From assembly GCA_030754655.1 (NCBI GenBank), contig JASLZX010000002.1, positions 1 through 64,000 of the forward strand: a DNA stretch of 64,000 nucleotides. Reading direction: 5' to 3'. The translations under genes and the position numbers were made by a program. Of the stretch, positions 41,041-49,518 are shown piece by piece. Position 1 is the first letter of the stretch; every line of letters begins with the position of its first letter. The notes under the pieces are model-generated. The model was not told the DNA's origin, searched no databases, and was given only the letters and a program-made list of their open reading frames with translations. Source of the DNA: UBA8886 sp002731655. GTDB taxonomy: Archaea > Thermoplasmatota > Poseidoniia > MGIII > CG-Epi1.

Positions 41041-41844
41041 ATGCACGTCGTGACCCTGCTGGCGCAGCCTCGTAAAAAGCACCCGCTGGTGAAGCGCAAG
41101 CTGCTACAGAAAGGGCAGCTGGAGGCAGTCGGCCGTGGCACCTTCGGGCTGGTCTGGCTGACCGACTTCTTCGACGCCTTCTGGGCCTGCGCGCAGGAAA
41201 TCGATTCCGACGCGAAGGTGAAACTGCGCGAGAGCGGCTTTGACGAGATGAACTGGACCGCCGCCTTCCGCTTCGCCGGTTTCAAGGCGCGACTTTCAGC
41301 GCAGAAATACAAGGGCTTCTACGGCGTCCCGCGCAACTGTTACCTCCAGCTGAAAATCGGGACTGCTAACCCTAACGACCTGCGTATGTTCCTGCGGCTT
41401 CTGGCCGACAAGTTCGAGAAGCCTCCCTGGGCAATCAACAACTGGAGCAAGCTCGAAGCCAGCTCGGGATTCGACCAAGAGGCGATTATCAGCGGCTGGT
41501 CCAAAGCGATGGGGCGCGAAATCAGCGTTGCTGACACCGCAGGTGGTTGGAGCTTTCCGTTCATGGGCGGCAGCAAAGCTGCGGCGGACGCTCCCGCAAC
41601 ACCCGATGCCGGCGACATCGAAGTGCTGACCGACTCCGAAGGCAGGGAGCACCGCTTCCGGGTCCACGGCACGCTCGAGGTTGAGGGCGAAGAGTATGCG
41701 GTGATGTCACCCGCCGAAGGCGGCGAGGATGTGCTCGAGGTGGATATCCTGCACGTTGCCAAGGGCGGCGGCTACGAATCGGTTGAGGATGAAGAGCTCT
41801 TCAACGCACTGGCCGAGGCGGCGCAGGAACACTTGGCGGCGTAG
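41041..41844 (+). CDS. Unknown N-terminal domain fused to a DUF1292-like domain
   Basis: A 267-residue soluble protein. The first ~180 residues (HVVTLLAQPRKKHPLVKRKL onward, rich in Lys, Phe and Trp) are not recognised. The C-terminal ~80 residues (DIEVLTDSEGREHRFRVHG, then VEGEEYAVMSPAEGG) resemble the DUF1292 family of small bacterial proteins. Start ATG 41041, with a TATA-like CTAATTAAA at 40981 in the 192-base divergent spacer shared with dnaG. The function is unknown. Confidence 0.7.
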   Translation: MHVVTLLAQPRKKHPLVKRKLLQKGQLEAVGRGTFGLVWLTDFFDAFWACAQEIDSDAKVKLRESGFDEMNWTAAFRFAGFKARLSAQKYKGFYGVPRNCYLQLKIGTANPNDLRMFLRLLADKFEKPPWAINNWSKLEASSGFDQEAIISGWSKAMGREISVADTAGGWSFPFMGGSKAAADAPATPDAGDIEVLTDSEGREHRFRVHGTLEVEGEEYAVMSPAEGGEDVLEVDILHVAKGGGYESVEDEELFNALAEAAQEHLAA

Positions 41845-41890
41845 CGACAAGTGAAACCTTATTGCCGCCGGGGAATGCCGCCGCGGGAGT

Positions 41891-41964
41891 GGGCCGGTAG
41901 ATCAGCCCGGAAGATCGCCGCCTTCGCAAGGCGGAGGCCGCGGGTTCAAATCCCGCCCGGTCCA
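41891..41964 (+). tRNA. tRNA-Ala (anticodon CGC)
   Basis: Acceptor GGGCCGG pairs with CCGGTCC and contains the G3-U70 wobble pair that identifies tRNA-Ala. The anticodon stem CCGCC/GGCGG encloses TTCGCAA (CGC, reading GCG). The T loop is TTCAAAT. The discriminator is A at 41964, and CCA is encoded at 41965-41967. It lies 13 bases before pdxS. Confidence 0.95.
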
Positions 41965-41977
41965 CCAGAAGCATAAC

Positions 41978-42970
41978 ATGCCACTCGAACTCGACCTGCA
42001 TTCGCTGAGACACGGCCCGGAACTGGTGAAGCGCGGCTTCGCCCGCATGCAGAAAGGCGGCGTCATCATGGACGTCACCGACGCGCAGCAGGCGGCCATC
42101 GCCGAGGACGCCGGCGCCGTCGCCGTCATGGCGCTCGAGCGCGTGCCGGCCGATATCCGTGCCGAAGGCGGCGTCGCGCGCATGTCGGAGCCGCAGAAGA
42201 TTCGCGAAATTATCGACTGCACCACGATTCCGGTGATGGCTAAGTGCCGTATCGGCCACACCGCCGAGGCGCGCGTGCTCGAGGCCCTCGGAGTGGACAT
42301 GATTGACGAGTCGGAAGTGCTGACGCCGGCCGACCCCTACTTCCACGTCATCAAGCGCAACTTCACCGTCCCGTTCGTTTGCGGCGCCACTTCGCTCGGT
42401 GAGGGGCTGCGCCGTGTCTGGGAAGGCTCGGCCATGATTCGTACCAAGGGCGAGGCGGGGACGGGGAACATCGTCGCCGCGATGCGCCACGCGCGGCTGC
42501 TCGACGCCGAAATCGCAGCGGTGCAGCAATCTGACGACCGCGCCGCAATGGCGACCCGCGTCGTCGACAAGTATTTCGAGCTCGACCGCGAGGTGGTAAC
42601 CAACCTCGGTTCTTCAGCTGGCGCGACTCCGTTCGAGATGCCGCGCAGCGAAATCGAGGCTGAAATCGCCGAGCTGATGGACGAGGTCGCGAAGCTGGGG
42701 CGGCTACCGGTCGTCACTTTCACGGCAGGCGGCATCGCGACGCCGGCCGACGCGGCGCTGATGATGCAATTCGGGATGGACGGACTCTTCGTCGGCTCGG
42801 GCATCTTCAAGTCTGACGACCCGGCCGAGCGCGCGCGCGCCATCGTCGAGGCGACCGCGCACTTCGACGACCCACACGTCGTGGCGAAAGTCTCGGACGA
42901 CCTCGGCAGCGCGATGGACGGCTTGGAAGAGGCGGCGCTGGAAACGAAGATGGCTTCGCGCGGGCACTAA
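41978..42970 (+). CDS. pdxS: Pyridoxal 5'-phosphate synthase lyase subunit PdxS
   Basis: Makes PLP from ribose 5-phosphate, glyceraldehyde 3-phosphate and ammonia, the latter supplied by PdxT. The 330-residue TIM barrel has KRGFARMQKGGVIMDVT, the Schiff-base Lys in PVMAKCRIGH, ESEVLTPADPYFH, VCGATSLGEGLRR, MIRTKGEAGTGN and the phosphate-binding FTAGGIATPADAALMM. PdxT is not nearby. Many PLP enzymes in this window (Kbl, IlvE, other aminotransferases) depend on its product. Confidence 0.97.
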   Translation: MPLELDLHSLRHGPELVKRGFARMQKGGVIMDVTDAQQAAIAEDAGAVAVMALERVPADIRAEGGVARMSEPQKIREIIDCTTIPVMAKCRIGHTAEARVLEALGVDMIDESEVLTPADPYFHVIKRNFTVPFVCGATSLGEGLRRVWEGSAMIRTKGEAGTGNIVAAMRHARLLDAEIAAVQQSDDRAAMATRVVDKYFELDREVVTNLGSSAGATPFEMPRSEIEAEIAELMDEVAKLGRLPVVTFTAGGIATPADAALMMQFGMDGLFVGSGIFKSDDPAERARAIVEATAHFDDPHVVAKVSDDLGSAMDGLEEAALETKMASRGH

Positions 42971-42989
42971 AGCAGCAGGCGCGGTGCGC

Positions 42990-45332
42990 TTACTTGCCGA
43001 AAATCTGGTCGCGGTAGATGTAGCCCAGCGCTCCGAAGACCGCCATCACGATGGCGGCAATCAGCCCGATTGAGGTCCAGTCGCGGCCGTCATCGGCAGC
43101 CTTGACTGTGACCAGTTTCACCAGCTCGTTCTTCTCAGTGCCCTCGTCGATTACGTTAGCGGCGTCGACCACGACAAAAATCGTGTGCGCGCCTGCGGGG
43201 ATATTACTCCACGTAGCCGTTAGCGTGTATGAGTGCTCGATACCCTCGCTGAGGTTAGCGCCATCGACCGAGATGTTAGCAAACTCGTTGCCGGCTGCAA
43301 TCGAGTCGGCGTAGAATGCGACGTTGAAGCTACGGGTGATGTTCTTCTCCAGCAGCTTGTACGTCGCCTCCATCACGAGGTCGTCGCCCTCCTGCGGGGA
43401 GTCGCTGGTGAAGTTGAGCGAGGAGACGAAGAGGTCAGGCCGCACCATCGTCGCCGGCTCGACCAGCGCCCCGAAGACCGCTTCGTTGCCAGCGCGGTCG
43501 GTGACCGTCAGGACGACGTTGAAGCCCTCGTCCTTCAGCTCGGCGTAAACATGCTCAACCACGGCGCCGGAATCGGTCAGGCCGTCATCGAACACCCAGT
43601 TGAAGGTGAGGTCAGCCAGTGAGTCGAAGTTGTCCTCGGTGCTCGAGGCGTTGAAGATTACCGGAGCGCCCTCCATTGCCTTCTGCAAGGCTTGTTCATC
43701 TGCCTCGATGGTACCGTTGTCGTTAATGTCGTAGTAGTAAGTGAACTTGGCGTCGGGGACAGTGACGTCGTTCACGATGATTGTTGCCGAATCCGAGGCG
43801 CTGTTGCCAGCCGCGTCGGTGGTGGTGAGCGTGACCTCATACTCCCCGGGTTCGCTGAACTGCTTGCTGACGACCGAGCCGCTGTCGCTGCCCTCTTCGC
43901 CGAAGTCCCACGCCCAGGAGGCAATCTCGCTCTCGCCGTCGCTCGAGCCGGAGCCGTTGAAGACCAGCGTCGAGGTGTCTTCGTTGACGTTGGTGTCATT
44001 GTAGGCTGCGCCTTCGTCGTCAATGGAAGCCTTGACCGTAGTCGTAAAGTTGGAAGTGGGCGCGCTGCCGTCAACCAGGATTGTGACGTTGGCAGTGTCC
44101 ACGTTGCCGTACTGGTCCATCGCGGTCAGGTTGACCGTGTAGCTGCCGTCCGCGCTCCAGGAATGGTTGAGCTCTTCCTGTCCGTAGGTGCTTGCGCCGC
44201 CCTCGCCGAAGTCCCACTCCAGCTGCGTGATACCGACCGTCGCGCTCGCGCCGCCTGCCGAGAAGCTGACCGCTTCATCGACTGCGACGACATACGCGCC
44301 GGCGAGCATGCTCGCCTCACTAGTGACCACGACGTCAGCCGTCGGGCCGGGGTTGAGTTGCAGCAGCACAGTCATGCCGCTGACGTCCATTACCGGAATG
44401 CTCGAGGTGACTGCGGGGACGCCCGGCAGCGCCGCAACCCGGGTACCGCTCGAAGCAGTGTCGAGCACGATTTCCAGATTCTCGCCCGCGCCGTCGCCAG
44501 CCACGGTTACGCCGGTGGCGTAGTCCGCGTGGAACGCGAAGATGTAGTTGCCGTTGCTCGCTGCGCTGGGGCGCACGACGTGCGTCGCACCGCCCAGCTT
44601 CTCGGCCGCGCCCCAAGTGGCGGTCGAAGCCTCGTAGAGCATGACCTCGGCGTCGCGCAGCGTGTTGCCGTCGCCGTCAAGGATGCGCACATACTTCAGG
44701 TTGTCATCGTTGACCATTGAAAGCACGACATTTACTGAACTGCCAATTGAGGAATAGTAACCCGCAGCCGTGACCCGCAGCGTGAAGGACTCGTTGGCGA
44801 GTCCGCTGAAGCTGTAGTTTCCGTCGGCGTCCGTGGTTGCGCTGCGCTCGTAAGCGGCGCTGCCGCCCCACCAGTCGTCGCCAGATTCCTCGCCTGCCAG
44901 CGTGACGCTGGCGCCCTCGATTGCCGAGGAGCCGTCGGTGACGTTGCCGGCAAAGCTGTCGGAACCGCCCATCGTGGCGACTAGGATAACATCATCCATG
45001 CTGCCGCTGCCGTCGACGGTGACGTCGTTCACGACGGCGAGGTAGCCCGCCATCTCGTAACCGAACTGGTAGTCGCCATCCTCGAGGTTGTCGAGGCTGT
45101 ACCAGCCATCTTCGAGCGTTGAGGTGTTCGTTACCGCGCCGGTAGCGCTGTTGAACGCACTGACTGTCGCGCCAGAAAGGCCGGCGCCGTCAGCCAGGAC
45201 GAAGCCGTCCTGGTCGTAGGTAGCCGCGCTCGCATTGGTTGCGAGAAACAGCCCCGTGAATACTCCGCAGAGCAGCATCGCGGCGGCTAGCAGGACTTTG
45301 AGCGATTGTCGCTGTTGAGTCATGGTGATCAC
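42990..45332 (-). CDS. Secreted/surface protein with PKD and carboxypeptidase-like repeats
   Basis: A 780-residue exported protein. A signal peptide (about 1-36, ending NASA) is followed by two or three carboxypeptidase-regulatory-like beta domains (GFVLADGAGLSGATVSAFN, GNVTDGSSAIEGASVTLAG, TDADGNYSFSGL). Three PKD-like domains (WDFGEG.., SWAWDFGEEG.., FNWVFDDG..) cover about 350-620. A CARDB-like domain follows, beginning RPDLFVSSLNFTSDSPQEGD. A C-terminal membrane anchor (SIGLIAAIVMAVFGALGYIY) and many N-x-S/T sequons complete it. It is probably a cell-surface glycoprotein. Start ATG 45332 or 45323. Confidence 0.88.
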   Translation of the reverse strand: MITMTQQRQSLKVLLAAAMLLCGVFTGLFLATNASAATYDQDGFVLADGAGLSGATVSAFNSATGAVTNTSTLEDGWYSLDNLEDGDYQFGYEMAGYLAVVNDVTVDGSGSMDDVILVATMGGSDSFAGNVTDGSSAIEGASVTLAGEESGDDWWGGSAAYERSATTDADGNYSFSGLANESFTLRVTAAGYYSSIGSSVNVVLSMVNDDNLKYVRILDGDGNTLRDAEVMLYEASTATWGAAEKLGGATHVVRPSAASNGNYIFAFHADYATGVTVAGDGAGENLEIVLDTASSGTRVAALPGVPAVTSSIPVMDVSGMTVLLQLNPGPTADVVVTSEASMLAGAYVVAVDEAVSFSAGGASATVGITQLEWDFGEGGASTYGQEELNHSWSADGSYTVNLTAMDQYGNVDTANVTILVDGSAPTSNFTTTVKASIDDEGAAYNDTNVNEDTSTLVFNGSGSSDGESEIASWAWDFGEEGSDSGSVVSKQFSEPGEYEVTLTTTDAAGNSASDSATIIVNDVTVPDAKFTYYYDINDNGTIEADEQALQKAMEGAPVIFNASSTEDNFDSLADLTFNWVFDDGLTDSGAVVEHVYAELKDEGFNVVLTVTDRAGNEAVFGALVEPATMVRPDLFVSSLNFTSDSPQEGDDLVMEATYKLLEKNITRSFNVAFYADSIAAGNEFANISVDGANLSEGIEHSYTLTATWSNIPAGAHTIFVVVDAANVIDEGTEKNELVKLVTVKAADDGRDWTSIGLIAAIVMAVFGALGYIYRDQIFGK

Positions 45333-45369
45333 TCCCGGCAGGAAACCCGGGGGCCGGCCGAGTCGGGGG

Positions 45370-45380
45370 CTATATATATA
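45370..45380 (-). promoter_or_regulatory. TATA box of the PKD surface protein
   Basis: CTATATATATA on either strand, 38-48 bases before the start codon and in the 81-base gap after leuS. Its strength suggests high expression of the surface protein. Confidence 0.65.
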
Positions 45381-45413
45381 GATTGCAAAACGATTATCGT
45401 TGGGACACTATCA

Positions 45414-48269
45414 CTATTTCACGAAGATAGCGGGCCGCAGCGGCGCCGCCTGCCGCGCCTTCCCGGCGGCTCCACCTGTCGCGTCTCCGGCAGGCGCAAC
45501 CGCCACCTCACAGCCGAACGTTGCGGCGAGGAAGTTGGAAGCCTGCTCGAGCACCACCTCCTCGTCGAGCTGCTCGGCGTAGCGCGCCGCCCAGCCGGGG
45601 CCGAGCGCAGGGATTTCCTGCATCACCCACCGCTTCAGGAAAGCGGCCGCCTCCTTCCGGGCCGCGGCGGGAAGCGCGGCCATCGCCGCCTTCATCAGCG
45701 GCTGCATATCGACGCGGCCACGCTCGTCGGCCAGCCCGGCAGCGAGTCCGACGGCCTGCCACTTCCAGTCGGGCGCGACCAGCAGTGTAATCGCCTGCGG
45801 CGACTCGATGCGCGCCACTTTCAGGATGGCTTCAATGTCGGCGTGGGTGCGCTGGACCAGCGCCTCGCCGCGCAGCAGCGTCGCGGGCGCTGGCTCGCCG
45901 TCCGGGTAGGACGCTTCGCTGGCGAAACCGTCGCCGCCGAGCAGCCCCCATGCCTCCTCGGACAGGTGCGGCACTATTGGCGCCAGCCCGCGTGTGACGG
46001 TCGAAAGGTAGTCGTGGAGCAGGTCGCGCCGCGGCGTTCCGCAGCGGCGCAGATACCAACGGTAGTGGCGCGGCAGCTCGAAGAAAAGCCGGCGCATCGC
46101 CGTGCGGAAGCGCATTCGGTCGCAGGCGCAGCGCGCATCGTGCGCCGCCTGCGAGAGCATCGCCGCAAACCAGTCGTCGGACGGGTGCAGCTCGTCGCGG
46201 CCGCTGCCGGCGTTGGCGGCGACGAAGCGCAGCCAGCGCTCCAGCTTGCGGCCGGCGGTGTCGGCGAAACTCGCCTCCCAGTTGGGGTCGTCGAGTCCTT
46301 CGCCGGAGTTGCAGAGTGTCAGCCGCGTCGCGTCGGCGCCGTAGCGGTCAATCAGCTGCCGGATGGTGTAGAAGTTGCCGCGCGACTTGGACATCTTTTC
46401 GCCGTCGACCAGTACCCAGCCGTTGACCGCGAAACCGCGCGGCCACTTTTCGCGGGAAAAGACGGCGGTGTGGTTGAAGAGGCTGAACGAAAGATGGTTC
46501 TGGATAAGGTCCTTACCGCTCACGCGCAGGTCGTAGGGATACCAGTATTCGAATTCGGCGCGCCACTCCGCGACCTGCTTCGCGTTGATGCCCGGCACCG
46601 CATTGGGGTCGCCGTCGCCGAAGAGCGCCTCGAAGAGTTCCTCGCCTAGCTTTGCGGCCGGCAGCGAATTGACATGGTGTGCGACGGTGTAGTACGCCAT
46701 GTAGATGGTCGAGTCGCTCAACGACTCGATAACCCATTTCTCGTCCCACGGCAGCCGCGTTCCCAAGCCCTGCTCGCGCGCGCAGGCCCAGTCGCGCAGC
46801 CAGCCGAGCACGTGCTCGAACTGCGCGCGTGCCTTGCGCGGGAAGAGCGTCATTGCGCCGAGCGCCTCGCGGGTGCGTGCGGTCCACGTTTCGTCGTCGT
46901 ATTTCAGGAACCACTGGTCCTCGACGATTTTGACGGTGCAGTCGGTGAGCCAGCGGCTGCGCGCAGGCCCAGTCAACTCGTAATAGCGCGCGGCGTCGCC
47001 GCTGGCGATGAGCGCTGCGCACACCTTCTCGCGCGCCGCGTCTACCGGCAGGCCGGCGCAGCCCATGCCGACCGAGTCAAGCATCGTGCCGTGCTGGAAG
47101 CTGTGCAGGTAGAGCTGCTGCTTCGCCTTCTCCAGCCGGGTGCGGTCGTGTTGGTCGCGCACGCCCATCTGCTGGCAGAGCGCTGGTGCCGGAACGGTCC
47201 CGAACTCGCCCGAATCGATAATCGCGAGCGGCTCTATTTCCTTTATATATTTATGGTTGAGACCCCACTGTTCGCACAGCGCAGCCGAATCCTGCAGGTC
47301 AGCCAGCCCCTGCCAGTCATCCGGCGCGTCGCTCGGGACCGACGTCACGATGCCGGAGCCGATGGCGGCGTCGCAGAAATCGGCCGGCAGTACCATCAGT
47401 TCGCGGTCGACCCCGGGCGCCGCAAAGCGCTGCCCAATGAGCTCGCGTCCCGCGATGGTGCCGAGCTCCTCGACCTCGTGGCCCTGCAGCCGCAGTTTGG
47501 CCGGCATCTGTTGCGAGCAAATCCATTCTTCGCCGTCGACCCTCGCTCGCGCGTAGGTGCCGCTGCCGTCAACCCATAGGTTGGTCTGTCCGAAGACCGT
47601 CTCGGGCCGCAGCGTCGCCGCGACCAGCATGCTGGCGTCGCCGCGGAACTTGAGCAGGCAGTATTCCTGCGGTGTTTCGCCTTCGCCCGAGATGCGGTCG
47701 TGGTCACCGACTACAGTCTCGCGCTCGGGGCACCAGACGACCGGGAACGATCCCTTGCGCAGATAGTCTCCCTCGCGCAGCCGGTTGAACTGCCAGCGGA
47801 TGAACGCGTCGTAGGCCGGATTCTGGTCGGTGGTAATGAAGCTGCGGCGCCAGTCGACCGCCAGGCCGAGCGACTGCAAGTCCTGCTGGAACCGCTCGGG
47901 AAAGTGCTCGAACCACGCCTGCGGCTCTGCCAGCGATTCCGCCAGTGCGCCGGTGATGCCCATCTGCTCCAGCGCGCGCAGCTGCCCCGGCTCGCGCTCG
48001 GCGACGCGCTGTGCCGCGGCGGCGATGGGGGTACCGGTACAGTGGAACGCGAAGGGCCAGAGCACGTTGCGCCCGCGCATGCGCTGGTAGCGCGCCATCA
48101 TCTCGGCGCGCAGTAGCGTGAAGCCGTGCCCCAGATGCGGGTAGCCGTTGACGTAGGGATACGGGAAAGTGACGAAATATTTCTCATGCCCAGGGTCGGG
48201 CTCCGCCTCGAAGAGCCGCGCAGCGTCCCAGCGCTGCTGCCACTTCGCTTCCCGCTCGGGGACGCTCAC
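45414..48269 (-). CDS. leuS: Leucyl-tRNA synthetase (archaeal type)
   Basis: Charges tRNA-Leu. From GTG 48269 it has 951 residues. The class I HIGH motif is HLGH (45-48) in YVNGYPHLGHGF, and KMSKS occurs in DGEKMSKSRGNF. The CP1 editing domain (LVAATLRPETVFGQTNLWV onward) lies between them, and the order is that of archaeal/eukaryotic LeuRS. The frame is open to 49121, but the extension is antisense to the endonuclease gene. A TATA box at 48291-48299 fits a leaderless start at 48269. Confidence 0.96.
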   Translation of the reverse strand: MSVPEREAKWQQRWDAARLFEAEPDPGHEKYFVTFPYPYVNGYPHLGHGFTLLRAEMMARYQRMRGRNVLWPFAFHCTGTPIAAAAQRVAEREPGQLRALEQMGITGALAESLAEPQAWFEHFPERFQQDLQSLGLAVDWRRSFITTDQNPAYDAFIRWQFNRLREGDYLRKGSFPVVWCPERETVVGDHDRISGEGETPQEYCLLKFRGDASMLVAATLRPETVFGQTNLWVDGSGTYARARVDGEEWICSQQMPAKLRLQGHEVEELGTIAGRELIGQRFAAPGVDRELMVLPADFCDAAIGSGIVTSVPSDAPDDWQGLADLQDSAALCEQWGLNHKYIKEIEPLAIIDSGEFGTVPAPALCQQMGVRDQHDRTRLEKAKQQLYLHSFQHGTMLDSVGMGCAGLPVDAAREKVCAALIASGDAARYYELTGPARSRWLTDCTVKIVEDQWFLKYDDETWTARTREALGAMTLFPRKARAQFEHVLGWLRDWACAREQGLGTRLPWDEKWVIESLSDSTIYMAYYTVAHHVNSLPAAKLGEELFEALFGDGDPNAVPGINAKQVAEWRAEFEYWYPYDLRVSGKDLIQNHLSFSLFNHTAVFSREKWPRGFAVNGWVLVDGEKMSKSRGNFYTIRQLIDRYGADATRLTLCNSGEGLDDPNWEASFADTAGRKLERWLRFVAANAGSGRDELHPSDDWFAAMLSQAAHDARCACDRMRFRTAMRRLFFELPRHYRWYLRRCGTPRRDLLHDYLSTVTRGLAPIVPHLSEEAWGLLGGDGFASEASYPDGEPAPATLLRGEALVQRTHADIEAILKVARIESPQAITLLVAPDWKWQAVGLAAGLADERGRVDMQPLMKAAMAALPAAARKEAAAFLKRWVMQEIPALGPGWAARYAEQLDEEVVLEQASNFLAATFGCEVAVAPAGDATGGAAGKARQAAPLRPAIFVK

Positions 48270-48290
48270 GGCCGCGGCAGTCGGCGCTCC

Positions 48291-48299
48291 GTTATAAAA
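48291..48299 (-). promoter_or_regulatory. TATA box of leuS (near-palindromic, divergent spacer)
   Basis: GTTATAAAA on the plus strand (minus TTTTATAAC), 22-30 bases from the leuS start. A second element, GTAAAATAG at 48310-48318, lies 24-32 bases before the divergent gene at 48342. Confidence 0.6.
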
Positions 48300-48341
48300 C
48301 GGCCAACAGGTAAAATAGAACCCCGGTTTGCGGGCCGAGTT

Positions 48342-49241
48342 ATGATTCGCTTCGGGCCGGCAGGGATACCGCTTTCGTGCAAGGGACGCACCGTCCGCGA
48401 CGGCATCGAGGATATCCACGCGCTGGGGCTGCACGCGATGGAAATCCAGTTGGTACGCGGCCGCGCCGTCGTCGAACTGGATGACTTCGAGGAGCTGGGT
48501 GAGATTGCCCACTCGCTCGACATCTACATGGCAATCCACGCGCCCTACTACATGGATTTCCTTGGCAATGGCTACATGCGTAACAAGTCGAGCAAGTTCC
48601 TGCAGTTCGCCGGTGAAATCGGGACGAAGATTGGCGCGCGCACTATCGTCACTCACATCGGCCCTTACCATGACTTCTCCTCGCGCGAGGCGATCGAGGC
48701 GCTGGTGCCAGCCTTCCGTGAGCTGCGCAACCACTACCTGCAGCACAACTTCCGCCCGCGCATCGGTGTCGAGCTCTCGGGGCGGCCCGACCTGTTCGGC
48801 ACGCTGCGCGAAATCACCGAGCTCTGCCAGCGAGTGCGCGGGCTGGTGCCGATTATCAACTGGCCGCACCTCCACGCACGCGGTAACCGCTGGCTCAACG
48901 ACCGCGAGAGCTTCAAGCGCGTCTTCGACTTCTTCGAGGCCAACCTCGGGCTCGACAAGTTCTACTGCCACTTCTCGGGAGTCGAGTTCGACGTCGACGG
49001 CAACGAGCGGCACTACGCTCCGGTCAAGCGGGGCGAAATCAAGTTCGAGCATCTGGCCGAGGTAATCCTCGAGAACGACTACAACGTCATCATGATTTCC
49101 GACTCGCCGCTGATGGAGCACGACGCGATGTACATGAAGCTCATCATGGAGCGCGTCGAGTCGCGGCGGCAGGAGCGCATCGCCCGCCGCGAAGCTTCCG
49201 AGCGCATCCGGCAGGTGCGCGAAGCGGCCGCCGAAGCCTGA
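48342..49241 (+). CDS. Endonuclease IV / xylose isomerase-like TIM-barrel protein
   Basis: A 299-residue protein of the AP-endonuclease 2 superfamily. It starts MIRFGPAGIPLSCKG, followed by AMEIQLVRG, the metal-ligand region MAIHAPYYMDFLG, TIVTHIGPYHDF, IGVELSGRPDLFGTLREI, IINWPHLHARG and YCHFSGVEFD. The His, Glu and Asp residues at expected positions suggest a metal enzyme, perhaps repairing abasic sites. Archaeal homologues are often annotated deoxyribonuclease IV, but activity is not established from the sequence. Its C-terminus is a charged helix. Confidence 0.85.
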   Translation: MIRFGPAGIPLSCKGRTVRDGIEDIHALGLHAMEIQLVRGRAVVELDDFEELGEIAHSLDIYMAIHAPYYMDFLGNGYMRNKSSKFLQFAGEIGTKIGARTIVTHIGPYHDFSSREAIEALVPAFRELRNHYLQHNFRPRIGVELSGRPDLFGTLREITELCQRVRGLVPIINWPHLHARGNRWLNDRESFKRVFDFFEANLGLDKFYCHFSGVEFDVDGNERHYAPVKRGEIKFEHLAEVILENDYNVIMISDSPLMEHDAMYMKLIMERVESRRQERIARREASERIRQVREAAAEA

Positions 49242-49274
49242 AATGCGGACGCCAGCGGGCGCCGGGCGCTAAAT

Positions 49275-49283
49275 TCTAAATAC
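49275..49283 (+). promoter_or_regulatory. TATA box of 5S rRNA gene
   Basis: TCTAAATAC lies 25-33 bases before the 5S RNA 5' end, exactly the archaeal TATA spacing, so 5S has its own promoter. Confidence 0.65.
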
Positions 49284-49307
49284 CCCCCCAAGGTCGAGCC
49301 GATGGTC

Positions 49308-49423
<116 letters not shown>

Positions 49424-49430
49424 ACCAACC

Positions 49431-49463
49431 TTTTCTGCCCGGCGGCGCCCGTGGCACCGCCGG
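49431..49463 (+). terminator. T-tract and hairpin after 5S rRNA
   Basis: TTTT at 49431-49434 directly follows the 5S gene. The hairpin CCGGCGGCGCC / GGCACCGCCGG (49439-49449 and 49453-49463) has one mismatch and a 3-base loop. It probably separates 5S transcription from the Mrp gene. Confidence 0.45.
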
Positions 49464-49518
49464 ACGCAAAATATTGACGAAAAACTCCAAATACAACGGG
49501 CGTCCCGTGGCGCCGTCC

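Noticed and set aside
48270..49121. Upstream extension of leuS
   Set aside because: It is antisense to the endonuclease IV-like gene and crosses the TATA box; LeuRS homology starts at the GTG at 48269.
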